Positions 1-7,783 of a DNA stretch of 64,000 nt are shown here, in pieces (the stretch's first letter is position 1; each line of letters begins with the position of its first letter). The translations under genes were made by a program, and so were the position numbers. The notes under the pieces are model-generated. The model did not search any database and had not been told where the DNA came from. It saw nothing but the letters and a program-made list of their open reading frames with translations. This DNA comes from Tenacibaculum sp. AHE14PA (GTDB taxonomy: Bacteria; Bacteroidota; Bacteroidia; Flavobacteriales; Flavobacteriaceae): NCBI RefSeq assembly GCF_019278465.1, contig NZ_CP058983.1, positions 1,611,501 through 1,675,500 of the forward strand, in the 5' to 3' direction.

Positions 1-186
1 TTCCGTCTCACTAACATTAAAATCAACTGTCTGTGTTAATCCTTTTATAGAAGATTCCATACTATCTAAAACCTGTTCCAGTTTTTGGATTCGTTGCTTT
101 TCTTTAAATGTTATTTCTTGAGAAAAGCTTTTTATTGTTCCTAGCAGTAAAAAAATAGTTATTACTGCTTTATATCTTTTTAGCAT
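1..186 (-). CDS. Secreted protein, 5' part only (runs off left edge)
   Basis: This reading frame starts with ATG at 186 on the minus strand and stays open for 62 codons to the window edge, so the C-terminus is missing. The first 23 or so residues form a signal peptide: lysine/arginine, a hydrophobic core (ITIFLLLG), then SFSQ just before a polar stretch. The remainder is charged and looks helical (KEKQRIQKLEQVLDSM), possibly a coiled coil. It starts six bases after the lipoprotein gene at 193-549 and is probably the third gene of a leftward operon. No family is recognised; export is inferred from the signal peptide. Confidence 0.6.
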   Translation of the reverse strand, partial: MLKRYKAVITIFLLLGTIKSFSQEITFKEKQRIQKLEQVLDSMESSIKGLTQTVDFNVSETE

Positions 187-192
187 TTTTAT

Positions 193-549
193 TTATTTAA
201 CTGTAAAAATATTAGTTGAATACGATGTTTCATACTCACTATTTTTGGCTTTCACTCTCCATTCATATTCCCCTATAACCAACTCTTTTTTGAAAATTAT
301 TTTATCAGTAATAGTGTCCGATAGAATTTGCGTTGGAGTTTCAAAATTAGGTGTTGCTATTTGTAATTGATAAACATCAGCGTCTTCTATAATATTCCAA
401 TTAAAATTCACTTCTCCAGTCGGTACTTCTACTTTATCAGAAGGGGAAATTAAAATTACAGTTTTATTAGATATATTTTCAATAAAAACAGCTTCACAAG
501 AAGTTATTATTAAAAGAAGAACAGTTATTAATAGTAATGATTTTTTCAT
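193..549 (-). CDS. Small lipoprotein with fibronectin-III/Ig-like fold
   Basis: 118 residues. The N-terminus is a lipoprotein signal (hydrophobic LLLITVLLLI followed by ITSC, lipidated Cys at 18). Residues 33-118 have the alternating pattern of a fibronectin type III-like beta sandwich: LISPSD, then VNFNWN, DVYQLQIAT, and YEWRVKA near the end. Such small FN3 lipoproteins are common in Bacteroidota envelopes; no catalytic residue is visible. It lies two bases downstream of the lipoprotein gene 552-1274 and six bases upstream of the secreted-protein gene at 1-186, so the three are probably cotranscribed. Function is unknown. Confidence 0.7.
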   Translation of the reverse strand: MKKSLLLITVLLLIITSCEAVFIENISNKTVILISPSDKVEVPTGEVNFNWNIIEDADVYQLQIATPNFETPTQILSDTITDKIIFKKELVIGEYEWRVKAKNSEYETSYSTNIFTVK

Positions 550-551
550 TT

Positions 552-1274
552 TTAAAATTTAAAACTACTTTTAGTTAATTGTTTCTCTAATTCTTCAGGG
601 TTTCTTTTAGTCGCACTACTACAATTTTGGTCTTCGTTTAAAATAGTTGCTATTTTCATCTTTCTTTTTGATGTTGTTCTCCAACAAAATGATGATAATT
701 CATATCCAAATATTAATTGTTTTGACATATCAATATTTCCAATTTCTTTTTCGTTTTTATAAACAAGTAATCGTTGTTTGGTCTGTTTGTCTGTTTTTAA
801 ATAAACCGCATCTGACTTTTTTAAAAGGCTTAAACAATTTTCAGTTGGAATAAACCACAATGAATTAACTAATGATGCATTAGGAGCTTTTTTTAAATAG
901 TTAAAAACTTCAACATTTGAATTGTTTAAAGCACTTACAACAGCAACCTTATTTTCAATTTGAAGAGTGATAAAAGATGATTTTAAAACAAGACTATCTT
1001 TTGAATTGTTTCTTCCTTTTGTTGATTCTTTATACTTTTTATATATTCGTTCAGTAAATAGTTTTTCAGAAACACCTACTTTTATATTATTTCCATATTT
1101 GGGATTCCCAAAAGTTTCAAAAGTAGTTTTTCGAATTGATTTTTGTTTTTCTCCAATAACTCCTAATTCTATTTTAGAATCCGTAGTATAAAAATTGTTT
1201 TTCTGAGGTAAAACTCCACAAGAAGTATATAACACACATAAAAAAAGTGTGATAATGAATAGCAATTTTCTCAT
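552..1274 (-). CDS. Hypothetical lipoprotein
   Basis: 240 residues from ATG 1274. A longer frame reaches 1325, but those 17 residues precede a perfect lipoprotein signal (MRKLLFIITLF, then LYTSC with lipid-attachment Cys at 19), so 1274 is chosen. The mature part is basic and rich in Lys, Asn and Ser, with no recognisable domain. It is the first gene of a probable three-gene leftward operon, divergent from the pilin-like gene at 1362. The tight spacing suggests that the three envelope proteins act together, but nothing in the sequence says how. Confidence 0.65.
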   Translation of the reverse strand: MRKLLFIITLFLCVLYTSCGVLPQKNNFYTTDSKIELGVIGEKQKSIRKTTFETFGNPKYGNNIKVGVSEKLFTERIYKKYKESTKGRNNSKDSLVLKSSFITLQIENKVAVVSALNNSNVEVFNYLKKAPNASLVNSLWFIPTENCLSLLKKSDAVYLKTDKQTKQRLLVYKNEKEIGNIDMSKQLIFGYELSSFCWRTTSKRKMKIATILNEDQNCSSATKRNPEELEKQLTKSSFKF

Positions 1275-1332
1275 TTTTAATAGCAATATTTTTATTGAGT
1301 AAAAAATTAGTGGTAAAAGTAACAATTATTTT

Positions 1333-1340
1333 TACTTTTG
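1333..1340 (+). promoter_or_regulatory. Bacteroidota -7 box (TACTTTTG) for pilin-like gene
   Basis: TACTTTTG matches the TAnnTTTG -7 consensus of Bacteroidota sigma factor promoters. It lies 21 bases before ATG 1362, giving a short 5' UTR. No TTG is seen at the usual distance upstream. Its position overlaps the alternative TTG start at 1338, which argues for ATG 1362 as the true start. Confidence 0.5.
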
Positions 1341-1361
1341 GCATTTAAAGCTCTGAAAACG

Positions 1362-1781
1362 ATGATTAAAAAAGAAAAAATATTATTAAAAAAGGTAAAT
1401 GCCTTTAACCTTCAAGAATTATTAGTGGTATTAATGATTATTGGTATCTTAATTTTGCTTGCTTTGCCTAAATTAATGCCACTTATATCGAAAGCAAAAA
1501 GTATTGAGGCGCAAGGAAACCTTACTCAATTATATAATATGCAGAGAAGTTATTTCTTTATGCACTCTAAATATTCTAATGATTTAAATACAATTGATTT
1601 TATAGCGCCTAAGACAGTCAACGAAGGTGGACGCTCTAATTACTCTTATGAAATAATTGAAGCAACTAGTGGTTCGTTTAAAGCTAAAGCAACAGCTATT
1701 ACCGACTTTGATGGCAACGGTATATTCAATGTTTGGCAAATTGACCAAGATCAGAATTTAAAGGAATTGGTTAAAGATTAA
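1362..1781 (+). CDS. Type IV pilin-like / pseudopilin protein
   Basis: 139 residues from ATG 1362. Residues 1-14 are a short basic leader ending in NA, followed by FNLQELLVVLMIIGIL: the class III signal of type IV pilins, with phenylalanine as mature residue 1 and the diagnostic glutamate at +5 (E19). A roughly 20-residue hydrophobic helix follows. The usual glycine at -1 of the prepilin peptidase site is alanine. The C-terminal half ends in DFDGNGIFNVWQID. Single pilin-like proteins of this kind are common in Flavobacteriaceae. No prepilin peptidase, ATPase or platform gene is nearby, so partners must be elsewhere. Confidence 0.75.
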   Translation: MIKKEKILLKKVNAFNLQELLVVLMIIGILILLALPKLMPLISKAKSIEAQGNLTQLYNMQRSYFFMHSKYSNDLNTIDFIAPKTVNEGGRSNYSYEIIEATSGSFKAKATAITDFDGNGIFNVWQIDQDQNLKELVKD

Positions 1782-1869
1782 TATATTAAAACCTGTTTTT
1801 TGTTCTACTTTATTAAAAAGACATCATTACAAAGGTTTTTATTTCCCCTATTTATTCCCCTAAAAAATA

Positions 1870-1905
1870 AAAACCACTATAAATACAGGGATTTATAGTG
1901 GTTTT
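1870..1905. terminator. Bidirectional intrinsic terminator between pilin and integrase genes
   Basis: A perfect 15-bp inverted repeat (AAAACCACTATAAAT / ATTTATAGTGGTTTT) with a six-base loop and A/T tracts on both sides. It lies between two convergent genes and can end transcripts from either side. Confidence 0.8.
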
Positions 1906-1950
1906 AAAAGTTTCTATCGGACACTAAACATCTTTTAATCTACACAGATA

Positions 1951-3219
1951 CTAATTATCTTCTGCCCATATTTTTGCCAATTGCACTCCATAATCAATAG
2001 GCTTCTTCCCTATATAACTTAAAAACATTTTTTCAGTTCCATGAGCTGTAATATTCATCAACAATGGTGTTGGATATTTTTTCTGTGCATAAAAATTCGT
2101 CGCAAAAGACCTTCTACAAATATGAGAAGATACTAATTTATATTTAGGGTATTTACCTATTTCTAATCTCTCTGTCTCTTCGTTTCTAAGCTTACCCTCT
2201 GTTAGATATGTTAATTTAGCTTGCTTGCAGACTGTTTTAAGATATTTGTTAAACAAAGCTGAGTTACTACTCTCATTTTCACTAAAAGTAGAAGGAAAGT
2301 TACCCCCTAGAGAATCTAAAATAACTTTAACTTCCTCATGTATTGGTACTTGAACTATTTTTCCTGTTTTCTTCTGAGTTAATACTATAAAATTAAATCC
2401 ATGATGTTCTTCTATCATGGATTTATTCATCCTCATTAAATCAGATACTCTTTGCCCTGTAAAGCATCCTATTATTAACCAATTTTTAGTTACTTCTAAA
2501 TACTTATCTTCAAATTTTGTTTCCTGTATTTGCTTTATTTCTTTGAAAGACAATGTTATCTTATAGGACCTAGAAGTAAACCCTTTAAAATGTATTAACT
2601 GTGGGCTAACTTCTATATTGTTTTTTTGAGCATCAGTACAAATAGTTTTCACTTCTTTTAAGTATCTCCCTATTGTTCCTTCAGACAATTTTTCTTCTTC
2701 ATCTAAAAAATCTATAAATTGTTCTCTAAATTTTAAATCAACATCTTTAACCTTCAACTTTCTTTTCACTTTTGCTTGAAACCTAACTAACTTATTAAGA
2801 ATTGTTATTCTTTTCTTTATAGTAGCTTCAGACACTCCTTTATTACCATTAGCACTATACTTAAGACTATCAATGTACTTTTTAGTATAATCAATCAAGC
2901 AATTAAGCTCTTTGCTATCTGATTTACCTAGACATTTAGCAATTGAATCTTTAAGCCAAACAGAAGTAATATCTATTCCATCCGTATTACTGTTATTAAG
3001 TTCCTTTTCTATGAATACCTCAATATTTTTAAGGTCAACTTTCAAGTTCTTATTAAATGGATTATTCGTTTTCGGAAAGCCTGTTGATTTACTCCAATCT
3101 TTATAATCTATTGAGTAACCTGTTTTCCTTTTATAAGAAATAGTTTTACTTAAAGACAATCTTAAATAAATTTGAGAATTAGAAGTTTTACCTTGCAAAA
3201 TAAACTTAATCCTAGCCAT
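1951..3219 (-). CDS. Tyrosine recombinase / integrase
   Basis: 422 residues. The N-terminus is an Arm-type DNA-binding region (about 1-90), residues about 105-200 form the SAM-like core-binding domain, and about 220-415 the catalytic domain. Catalytic residues are visible: Arg257 (TGQRVSDL), a Lys-containing turn (QKKTGK, about 282-287), His366 and Arg369 (HICRR), His393 (TAHGTEK) and nucleophile Tyr402 (LSYIG). The organisation matches integrases of Bacteroidota genomic islands and conjugative transposons. It reads away from a tRNA/tmRNA 3'-end-like sequence at 3383-3403, as expected for an integrase beside its att site. All catalytic residues are present, so it may be active. No relaxase or transfer genes are in view. 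Confidence 0.9.
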   Translation of the reverse strand: MARIKFILQGKTSNSQIYLRLSLSKTISYKRKTGYSIDYKDWSKSTGFPKTNNPFNKNLKVDLKNIEVFIEKELNNSNTDGIDITSVWLKDSIAKCLGKSDSKELNCLIDYTKKYIDSLKYSANGNKGVSEATIKKRITILNKLVRFQAKVKRKLKVKDVDLKFREQFIDFLDEEEKLSEGTIGRYLKEVKTICTDAQKNNIEVSPQLIHFKGFTSRSYKITLSFKEIKQIQETKFEDKYLEVTKNWLIIGCFTGQRVSDLMRMNKSMIEEHHGFNFIVLTQKKTGKIVQVPIHEEVKVILDSLGGNFPSTFSENESSNSALFNKYLKTVCKQAKLTYLTEGKLRNEETERLEIGKYPKYKLVSSHICRRSFATNFYAQKKYPTPLLMNITAHGTEKMFLSYIGKKPIDYGVQLAKIWAEDN

Positions 3220-3382
3220 ATTCTTTTTTACAAAGATAAAAATTTTTAGTCAGCATTTAGTCAGCCTTTCTTATATGCCATTATACACTATTTTACATCA
3301 GAAAATAAAAAACCTCTATAACCATCGTTTTTAAAGCCTTTTTGAAACTTCTAAAAGAAGCATCATATAATGACGTAAAAAC

Positions 3383-3403
3383 TTCTAGTCCCGGCGTCTC
3401 CAC
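3383..3403 (+). other. Candidate att site: tRNA/tmRNA 3'-end-like fragment
   Basis: TTCTAGTCCCGGCGTCTCCAC resembles a T-loop, the 3' strand of a T-stem and a 3' acceptor strand, as at the end of a tRNA or tmRNA gene. The 5' strand of the T-stem and the rest of a tRNA are missing: the bases before it are AT-rich and unpaired. It is followed seven bases later by an intrinsic terminator and lies 160 bases behind the integrase start. The simplest reading is one half-site of an element integrated at a tRNA or tmRNA 3' end. Direct repeats TTTAGTCAGC at 3245-3254 and 3256-3265 could be integrase arm sites. Confidence 0.45.
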
Positions 3404-3410
3404 TTTATCA

Positions 3411-3447
3411 CCCTGTAAGTGTTATATTTACAGGGTTTTTTATTTTT
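3411..3447 (+). terminator. Intrinsic terminator after the tRNA-like fragment
   Basis: Perfect 8-bp stem (CCCTGTAA / TTACAGGG) with a nine-base loop, followed by TTTTTTATTTTT. No complete gene precedes it in the forward direction. It fits the terminator of the RNA gene whose 3' end is left at 3383-3403. Confidence 0.75.
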
Positions 3448-3502
3448 AAGGCAACTAGAAATACTTCTTGTATATTTTTTTTCGAAAAAAAATAAAAAAA
3501 AA

Positions 3503-3532
3503 TTTGTTGTTTTAAAAAATAGTTTACATTTA
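3503..3532 (+). promoter_or_regulatory. Putative promoter of the polyamine operon
   Basis: TTTG (3503-3506) and TACATTTA (3525-3532) are separated by 18 bases, close to the Bacteroidota -33/-7 arrangement; the last base of the -7 box is A, not G. Transcription would begin near 3539, giving a leader of about 340 bases before the decarboxylase gene and placing the small ORF at 3556 directly downstream. Confidence 0.4.
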
Positions 3533-3555
3533 CCGCATCTTATTAGATAGGTTTA

Positions 3556-3723
3556 ATGTATCGTTCTACTTATTTCGTAAACAACTTTTATGAGAAGATA
3601 AAAAGCTGTTTGGTGTTTTGGAAACACAGCGAAAAAATTAAGGTTTCTTCTTTTTCAAATAACTACTCTTTACCACTGAATTTCGACAATCAGTGCGGTG
3701 ACTGTTTGGCTCTAAGAGTCTGA
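3556..3723 (+). CDS. Possible upstream ORF / leader peptide, 55 residues
   Basis: An uninterrupted frame of 55 codons, ATG 3556 to TGA 3721-3723, lies in the leader of the arginine decarboxylase gene. The product starts MYRSTYFVNNFYEK, is rich in aromatic and basic residues, and ends with a CxxC (QCGDC) before LALRV. It starts about 17 bases after the predicted transcription start. In another frame the same region contains ATG AGA AGA TAA (Met-Arg-Arg-stop, 3590-3601). I recognise no family. It may be a regulatory leader peptide, a small protein, or chance. A hairpin (CACTGA / TCAGTG) lies within its end. Confidence 0.35.
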   Translation: MYRSTYFVNNFYEKIKSCLVFWKHSEKIKVSSFSNNYSLPLNFDNQCGDCLALRV

Positions 3724-3802
3724 TATATTCATATACATTTTAGTTTTTAACAAATCTGCTATAAAATATAGCCTATAATTTGTTACGCATTATTTTAAAA
3801 AA

Positions 3803-3861
3803 GATATACGATTTCGTTGTATCTATTTTTTAAACAACTTCTCTGTACACAACATTTACAG
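3803..3861 (+). promoter_or_regulatory. Leader hairpins, possible attenuator before speA
   Basis: GATATA pairs with TGTATC-type sequence (3803-3823) and is followed directly by TATTTTTT, the form of a weak intrinsic terminator. A second hairpin, CTGTA (3843-3847) with TACAG (3857-3861), lies 19 bases before the decarboxylase ATG. Their position between the small upstream ORF and the gene suggests transcription attenuation or translational control by polyamine or arginine supply. This is inference: the stems are short and AT-rich. Confidence 0.3.
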
Positions 3862-3880
3862 GGTTACATTAAAAAACAAA

Positions 3881-5272
3881 ATGAATACTAAATATAAAGA
3901 TTTAATAGCACAAACTTTCGATTTTCCACAAGCGGAATTTCGTACAGAAAAAAACAATTTATTTTTTCATGATATAGATATGATGGAGCTGGTTAAACAA
4001 TACGGTGCGCCGTTAAAGTTTACCTATTTACCTAAAATATCCGAAAACATTAACAATGCTAAAAATTGGTTTGCAAAAGCAATAAAAAAACACCAATATA
4101 ACGGTAGCTACAACTACAGCTACTGTACTAAAAGCTCACACTTTAAATATGTGTTAGATGAAGCTTTAAAGAATGATATTCATATTGAAACATCTTCTGC
4201 TTTTGATATTGATATTGTAAAAGCACTTAAAAAATCTGGCAAACTAAGTAACGATGCTTATGTACTTTGTAATGGTTTTAAACGCGATAAATATATTGAG
4301 AACATTGTAAGTTTAATTGATGGCGGGCATAAAAACTGTATTCCCATTATAGATAATTATGAGGAGCTAGATCTTTTATTAAACGAAACTAAAAGTAAGT
4401 TTAAAGTAGGTATTAGAATTGCTTCTGAAGAAGAACCTAAATTCGAGTTTTACACCAGCCGTTTAGGTATTGGTTACAAAAATATTGTTTCTTTTTACGA
4501 GCGTGAAATTGCTAAAAACCCACAAGTAGAGCTAAAAATGCTTCACTTTTTTATCAACACAGGTATAAGAGATAACGCTTACTATTGGAACGAGTTGTTA
4601 AAATGTTTAACGGTATATATAAAATTAAAAAAGGTATGTCCTACTTTAAATAGCTTAAATATTGGTGGTGGTTTTCCTATTAAAAACTCACTAGCGTTTG
4701 ATTATGACTATGAATATATGGTTGATGAAATTATCAATCAAATTAAAGCTGCTTGTGATGAAGCTGAAGTAGAAGTTCCTAATATTTTTACTGAATTTGG
4801 TAGTTTTACTGTTGGTGAAGCTGGCGGTGCTGTGTACGAAGTATTGTATCAAAAAAAGCAAAACGATCGTGAAAAATGGAACATGATTAACTCATCTTTC
4901 ATTACAACATTACCAGATTCTTGGGCTATTAACAAACGCTTTATTATGCTTCCTGTTAATAAATGGAATCATAGATATGAACGTGTTTTATTAGGTGGTT
5001 TAACTTGTGATAGTGATGACTATTACAACTCAGAGCAACATGTTAATGGTATTTATTTACCGATATATGAAAAAGAGAATCCGCTGTATGTTGGTTTCTT
5101 TAATACCGGAGCTTACCAAGAAACAATTGGTGGTTTTGGCGGCTTACAACACTGTTTAATACCAGCACCTAAACACATTCTGATATCAAAAGACGAAGAA
5201 GGAAACATTGTTACCAAATTATTTAAAGACCAACAAAAAAGCGAAGAATTCTTATCAATTCTTGGTTACTAA
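3881..5272 (+). CDS. speA: Biosynthetic arginine decarboxylase (PLP, fold III)
   Basis: 463 residues. It converts L-arginine to agmatine, the first step of putrescine synthesis, in the cytoplasm. The fold is the alanine racemase-like TIM barrel plus beta domain of group IV decarboxylases: PLP lysine at about K84 (YCTKSSHF), glycine-rich phosphate-binding loop at about 262-266 (GGGFP), and active-site CDSD at about 376-379 in the C-terminal domain. It is the compact Bacteroidota form, much shorter than the enterobacterial SpeA of about 630 residues. Agmatinase follows 12 bases downstream, which supports arginine over diaminopimelate or ornithine as substrate. The long leader (3539-3880) may regulate it. 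Confidence 0.88.
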   Translation: MNTKYKDLIAQTFDFPQAEFRTEKNNLFFHDIDMMELVKQYGAPLKFTYLPKISENINNAKNWFAKAIKKHQYNGSYNYSYCTKSSHFKYVLDEALKNDIHIETSSAFDIDIVKALKKSGKLSNDAYVLCNGFKRDKYIENIVSLIDGGHKNCIPIIDNYEELDLLLNETKSKFKVGIRIASEEEPKFEFYTSRLGIGYKNIVSFYEREIAKNPQVELKMLHFFINTGIRDNAYYWNELLKCLTVYIKLKKVCPTLNSLNIGGGFPIKNSLAFDYDYEYMVDEIINQIKAACDEAEVEVPNIFTEFGSFTVGEAGGAVYEVLYQKKQNDREKWNMINSSFITTLPDSWAINKRFIMLPVNKWNHRYERVLLGGLTCDSDDYYNSEQHVNGIYLPIYEKENPLYVGFFNTGAYQETIGGFGGLQHCLIPAPKHILISKDEEGNIVTKLFKDQQKSEEFLSILGY

Positions 5273-5284
5273 CAATATAGTATA

Positions 5285-6223
5285 ATGAAAAATAAAAATT
5301 ACGCAGGAATTCCAGATCAATACGCAAAACTAGAAAATGCACAAATCGTATTAATTCCAGTTCCTTATGACGGAACTAGTACTTGGCAAAAAGGAGCTGA
5401 TAAAGGTCCTGATGCATTTTTAGAAGCTTCAGAAAACATGGAGCTGTATGATATCGAAACAAATACCGAAGTCTATAAACAAGGTATTTATTTAGCGGAT
5501 GCTGTAACAGAAAAATCATCGCCAGAAGCAATGGTAGAAGCAGTTCATGCAGCAACTAAAAAGTTTATCAATAAGAAAAAATTTGTAACCCTTTTTGGTG
5601 GTGAACATTCTATTTCTATCGGAACGATAAGAGCTTTTGATGAATGTTTTAACAACTTAACTGTTTTACATATTGATGCGCATGCCGATTTAAGAAAAGA
5701 ATACGAAGGTTCTTCCTGTAACCACGCTTGTGCTGTTTATGAAGCAAATCAGAATACTAATTTAGTTCAGGTTGGTATTAGAAGCATGGATGTTTCTGAG
5801 CGAAAGGAAATAAATGAAGACAAAGTGTTTTTTGCACACGATATGGCCGTAAATGAAGATTGGATGGACGATGTTGTTGATCAATTAACAGATAACGTTT
5901 TTATCACATTCGATTTAGATGCTTTCGATCCTTCTTTATTACCATCAACTGGAACACCAGAACCGGGTGGTTTATTTTACTATGAAACATTAGAGTTTTT
6001 AAAGAAAGTTTTTACAACCAAAAACGTTGTTGGTTTTGATATTGTTGAGTTATGCCCTAATCCGTCTGAAAAATCATCAGACTTTTTAGCAGCTAAACTT
6101 TACTATAAAATGTTAAGCTATAAATTTTCTAACGATACAGATGATGAGGAAGATATTGACAACAAAAAAGAGAATCGTGCTACTGTTTCTAAGTTTAAAG
6201 ACAATGATAATGACGATTTTTAA
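5285..6223 (+). CDS. speB: Agmatinase (ureohydrolase family)
   Basis: 312 residues. It hydrolyses agmatine to putrescine and urea with a binuclear manganese centre. All metal-binding motifs are visible: GGEHS (His108), DAHAD (Asp131, His133, Asp135) and FDLDAFDP (Asp210, Asp212). The barrel ends near residue 280. The last 30 residues (DDEEDID and onwards) are a highly acidic, probably disordered tail beyond the family core. Arginase and formiminoglutamase share these motifs; agmatinase is chosen because the gene sits directly after arginine decarboxylase. Ten bases separate it from the next gene, so it is part of the polyamine operon. Confidence 0.85.
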   Translation: MKNKNYAGIPDQYAKLENAQIVLIPVPYDGTSTWQKGADKGPDAFLEASENMELYDIETNTEVYKQGIYLADAVTEKSSPEAMVEAVHAATKKFINKKKFVTLFGGEHSISIGTIRAFDECFNNLTVLHIDAHADLRKEYEGSSCNHACAVYEANQNTNLVQVGIRSMDVSERKEINEDKVFFAHDMAVNEDWMDDVVDQLTDNVFITFDLDAFDPSLLPSTGTPEPGGLFYYETLEFLKKVFTTKNVVGFDIVELCPNPSEKSSDFLAAKLYYKMLSYKFSNDTDDEEDIDNKKENRATVSKFKDNDNDDF

Positions 6224-6232
6224 TTCTGTAAG

Positions 6233-7765
6233 ATGTTAAAAAATATCGAAAATATTGAGCTTCATTATTTAACGTTAACTGATTATAAACAGTTAAAAGA
6301 AGCCATGATCCAGGCATACTCAAGTATGCCGGATTCTTATTGGAAAGAAGATCAAATTAAATCGTTAATCAACAAATTTCCTGAAGGGCAAGTTGTTATA
6401 AAAATAAACGGAGATTTGGCAGGCTGTGCACTTTCTATCAAATTAGATTATGATAGTTTCGATGACCAGCATACCTACGAAGATATTACTGGCAATTATA
6501 CATTTAACACTCATAATGAAAATGGTGATGTATTATACGGAATAGATGTTTTTATAAAATCGGAATACAGAGGCTTACGTTTAGGCAGAAGACTTTATGA
6601 TTATAGAAAAGAATTGGCTGAAAAACAAAATTTAAGAGGAATTGCGTTTGGAGGTAGAATTCCGAATTATCATAAATATGCGGCAACTTTATCACCAAAA
6701 GAATATATAGAAAGCGTAAAACGTAAAGAAATTCAAGATCCTGTTTTAAACTTTCAAATTTCGAATGACTTTCATCCTTCAAAAATTTTAAAAGGATATT
6801 TAGAAGGCGATGAAAATTCGGGTGAATTTGCCGTTTTATTAGAATGGGATAATATTTACTATGAAAAAAAATCTAAAAAAGCAGCAACAAAGAAAAAGGT
6901 TGTTCGTTTAGGATTAATTCAGTGGCAAATGCGCTTGTATAAAGATTTGGAAGAATTAATGCAGCAAGCAGAATATTTTGTAGACGCAGTTTCTGCTTAC
7001 AGATCTGATTTTGCATTATTTCCCGAGTTTTTTAATGCGCCTTTAATGGCAGATAATAATCACTTGCCAGAATCGGAAGCAATTAGAGAGTTAGCTAAAT
7101 ATACACCGCAAATTGTTCAGAAATTCTCTGAATTGGCAATTACGTATAACATTAATATTATTACTGGTAGTATGCCAGAAATTAAAGATGAACTGTTATA
7201 CAATGCTGGTTATATATGCAAAAGAGATGGCTCTACAGATCGCTATGAAAAATTACATGTTACACCAGATGAAGCTAAAGTTTGGGGAATGCAAGGCGGA
7301 AATGAGCTAAAAACTTTTGATACAGATTGTGGTAAAATTGGTGTTTTAATTTGTTATGATTCTGAGTTTCCTGAATTAAGTAGAATTTTAGCAGAAGAAG
7401 GAATGGATATTTTGTTTGTTCCGTTTTTAACAGATACTCAAAACGGATATTCAAGAGTACGTCATTGTGCGCAAGCCAGAGCAATAGAAAACGAATGTTA
7501 TGTTGCAATTGCAGGTAGTGTTGGTAATTTACCAAAAGTAAATAATATGGATATTCAGTACGCACAATCTATGGTTTTTACACCCTGCGATTTTTCTTTT
7601 CCTGCAAACGGAATAAAAGCAGAAGCAACCACAAATACTGAAATGATTTTAATTGCTGATGTAGATTTAGATTTACTAAAGGATTTAAACCAGTTTGGTA
7701 GCGTACGAAATTTAAAAGATAGAAGAACAGATATATTTGAAGTAAGAAAACTTACTAAAAAATAA
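6233..7765 (+). CDS. GNAT acetyltransferase fused to nitrilase-family amidohydrolase
   Basis: 510 residues, two enzymes in one chain. Residues about 8-210 are a GNAT N-acetyltransferase, with an acetyl-CoA loop at 112-125 (YRGLRLGRRLYDYR). Residues about 223-505 are a carbon-nitrogen hydrolase with the Glu-Lys-Cys triad at E265 (FPEFF), K340 (YEKLHV) and C374 (LICYDSE). A Lys-rich linker (KKSKKAATKKK) joins them. The arrangement matches the fusion known from Bacillus YhcX. The operon suggests a role in polyamine metabolism, for instance on N-carbamoyl- or N-acetyl-polyamines, but the substrate is not known. All three catalytic residues are present. Confidence 0.8.
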   Translation: MLKNIENIELHYLTLTDYKQLKEAMIQAYSSMPDSYWKEDQIKSLINKFPEGQVVIKINGDLAGCALSIKLDYDSFDDQHTYEDITGNYTFNTHNENGDVLYGIDVFIKSEYRGLRLGRRLYDYRKELAEKQNLRGIAFGGRIPNYHKYAATLSPKEYIESVKRKEIQDPVLNFQISNDFHPSKILKGYLEGDENSGEFAVLLEWDNIYYEKKSKKAATKKKVVRLGLIQWQMRLYKDLEELMQQAEYFVDAVSAYRSDFALFPEFFNAPLMADNNHLPESEAIRELAKYTPQIVQKFSELAITYNINIITGSMPEIKDELLYNAGYICKRDGSTDRYEKLHVTPDEAKVWGMQGGNELKTFDTDCGKIGVLICYDSEFPELSRILAEEGMDILFVPFLTDTQNGYSRVRHCAQARAIENECYVAIAGSVGNLPKVNNMDIQYAQSMVFTPCDFSFPANGIKAEATTNTEMILIADVDLDLLKDLNQFGSVRNLKDRRTDIFEVRKLTKK

Positions 7766-7783
7766 TTTAAAATATAAAAAACA

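Noticed and set aside
552..1325. Longer N-terminus for the lipoprotein gene
   Set aside because: The extra 17 residues precede a complete lipoprotein signal, so the ATG at 1274 is preferred.
3590..3601. ATG AGA AGA TAA as an arginine-sensing leader peptide
   Set aside because: Too short to judge, and it lies inside the longer 55-codon frame; kept only as part of the leader finding.
6552..6782. Minus-strand frames inside the GNAT-nitrilase gene
   Set aside because: Low-complexity antisense frames within a well-supported enzyme gene.
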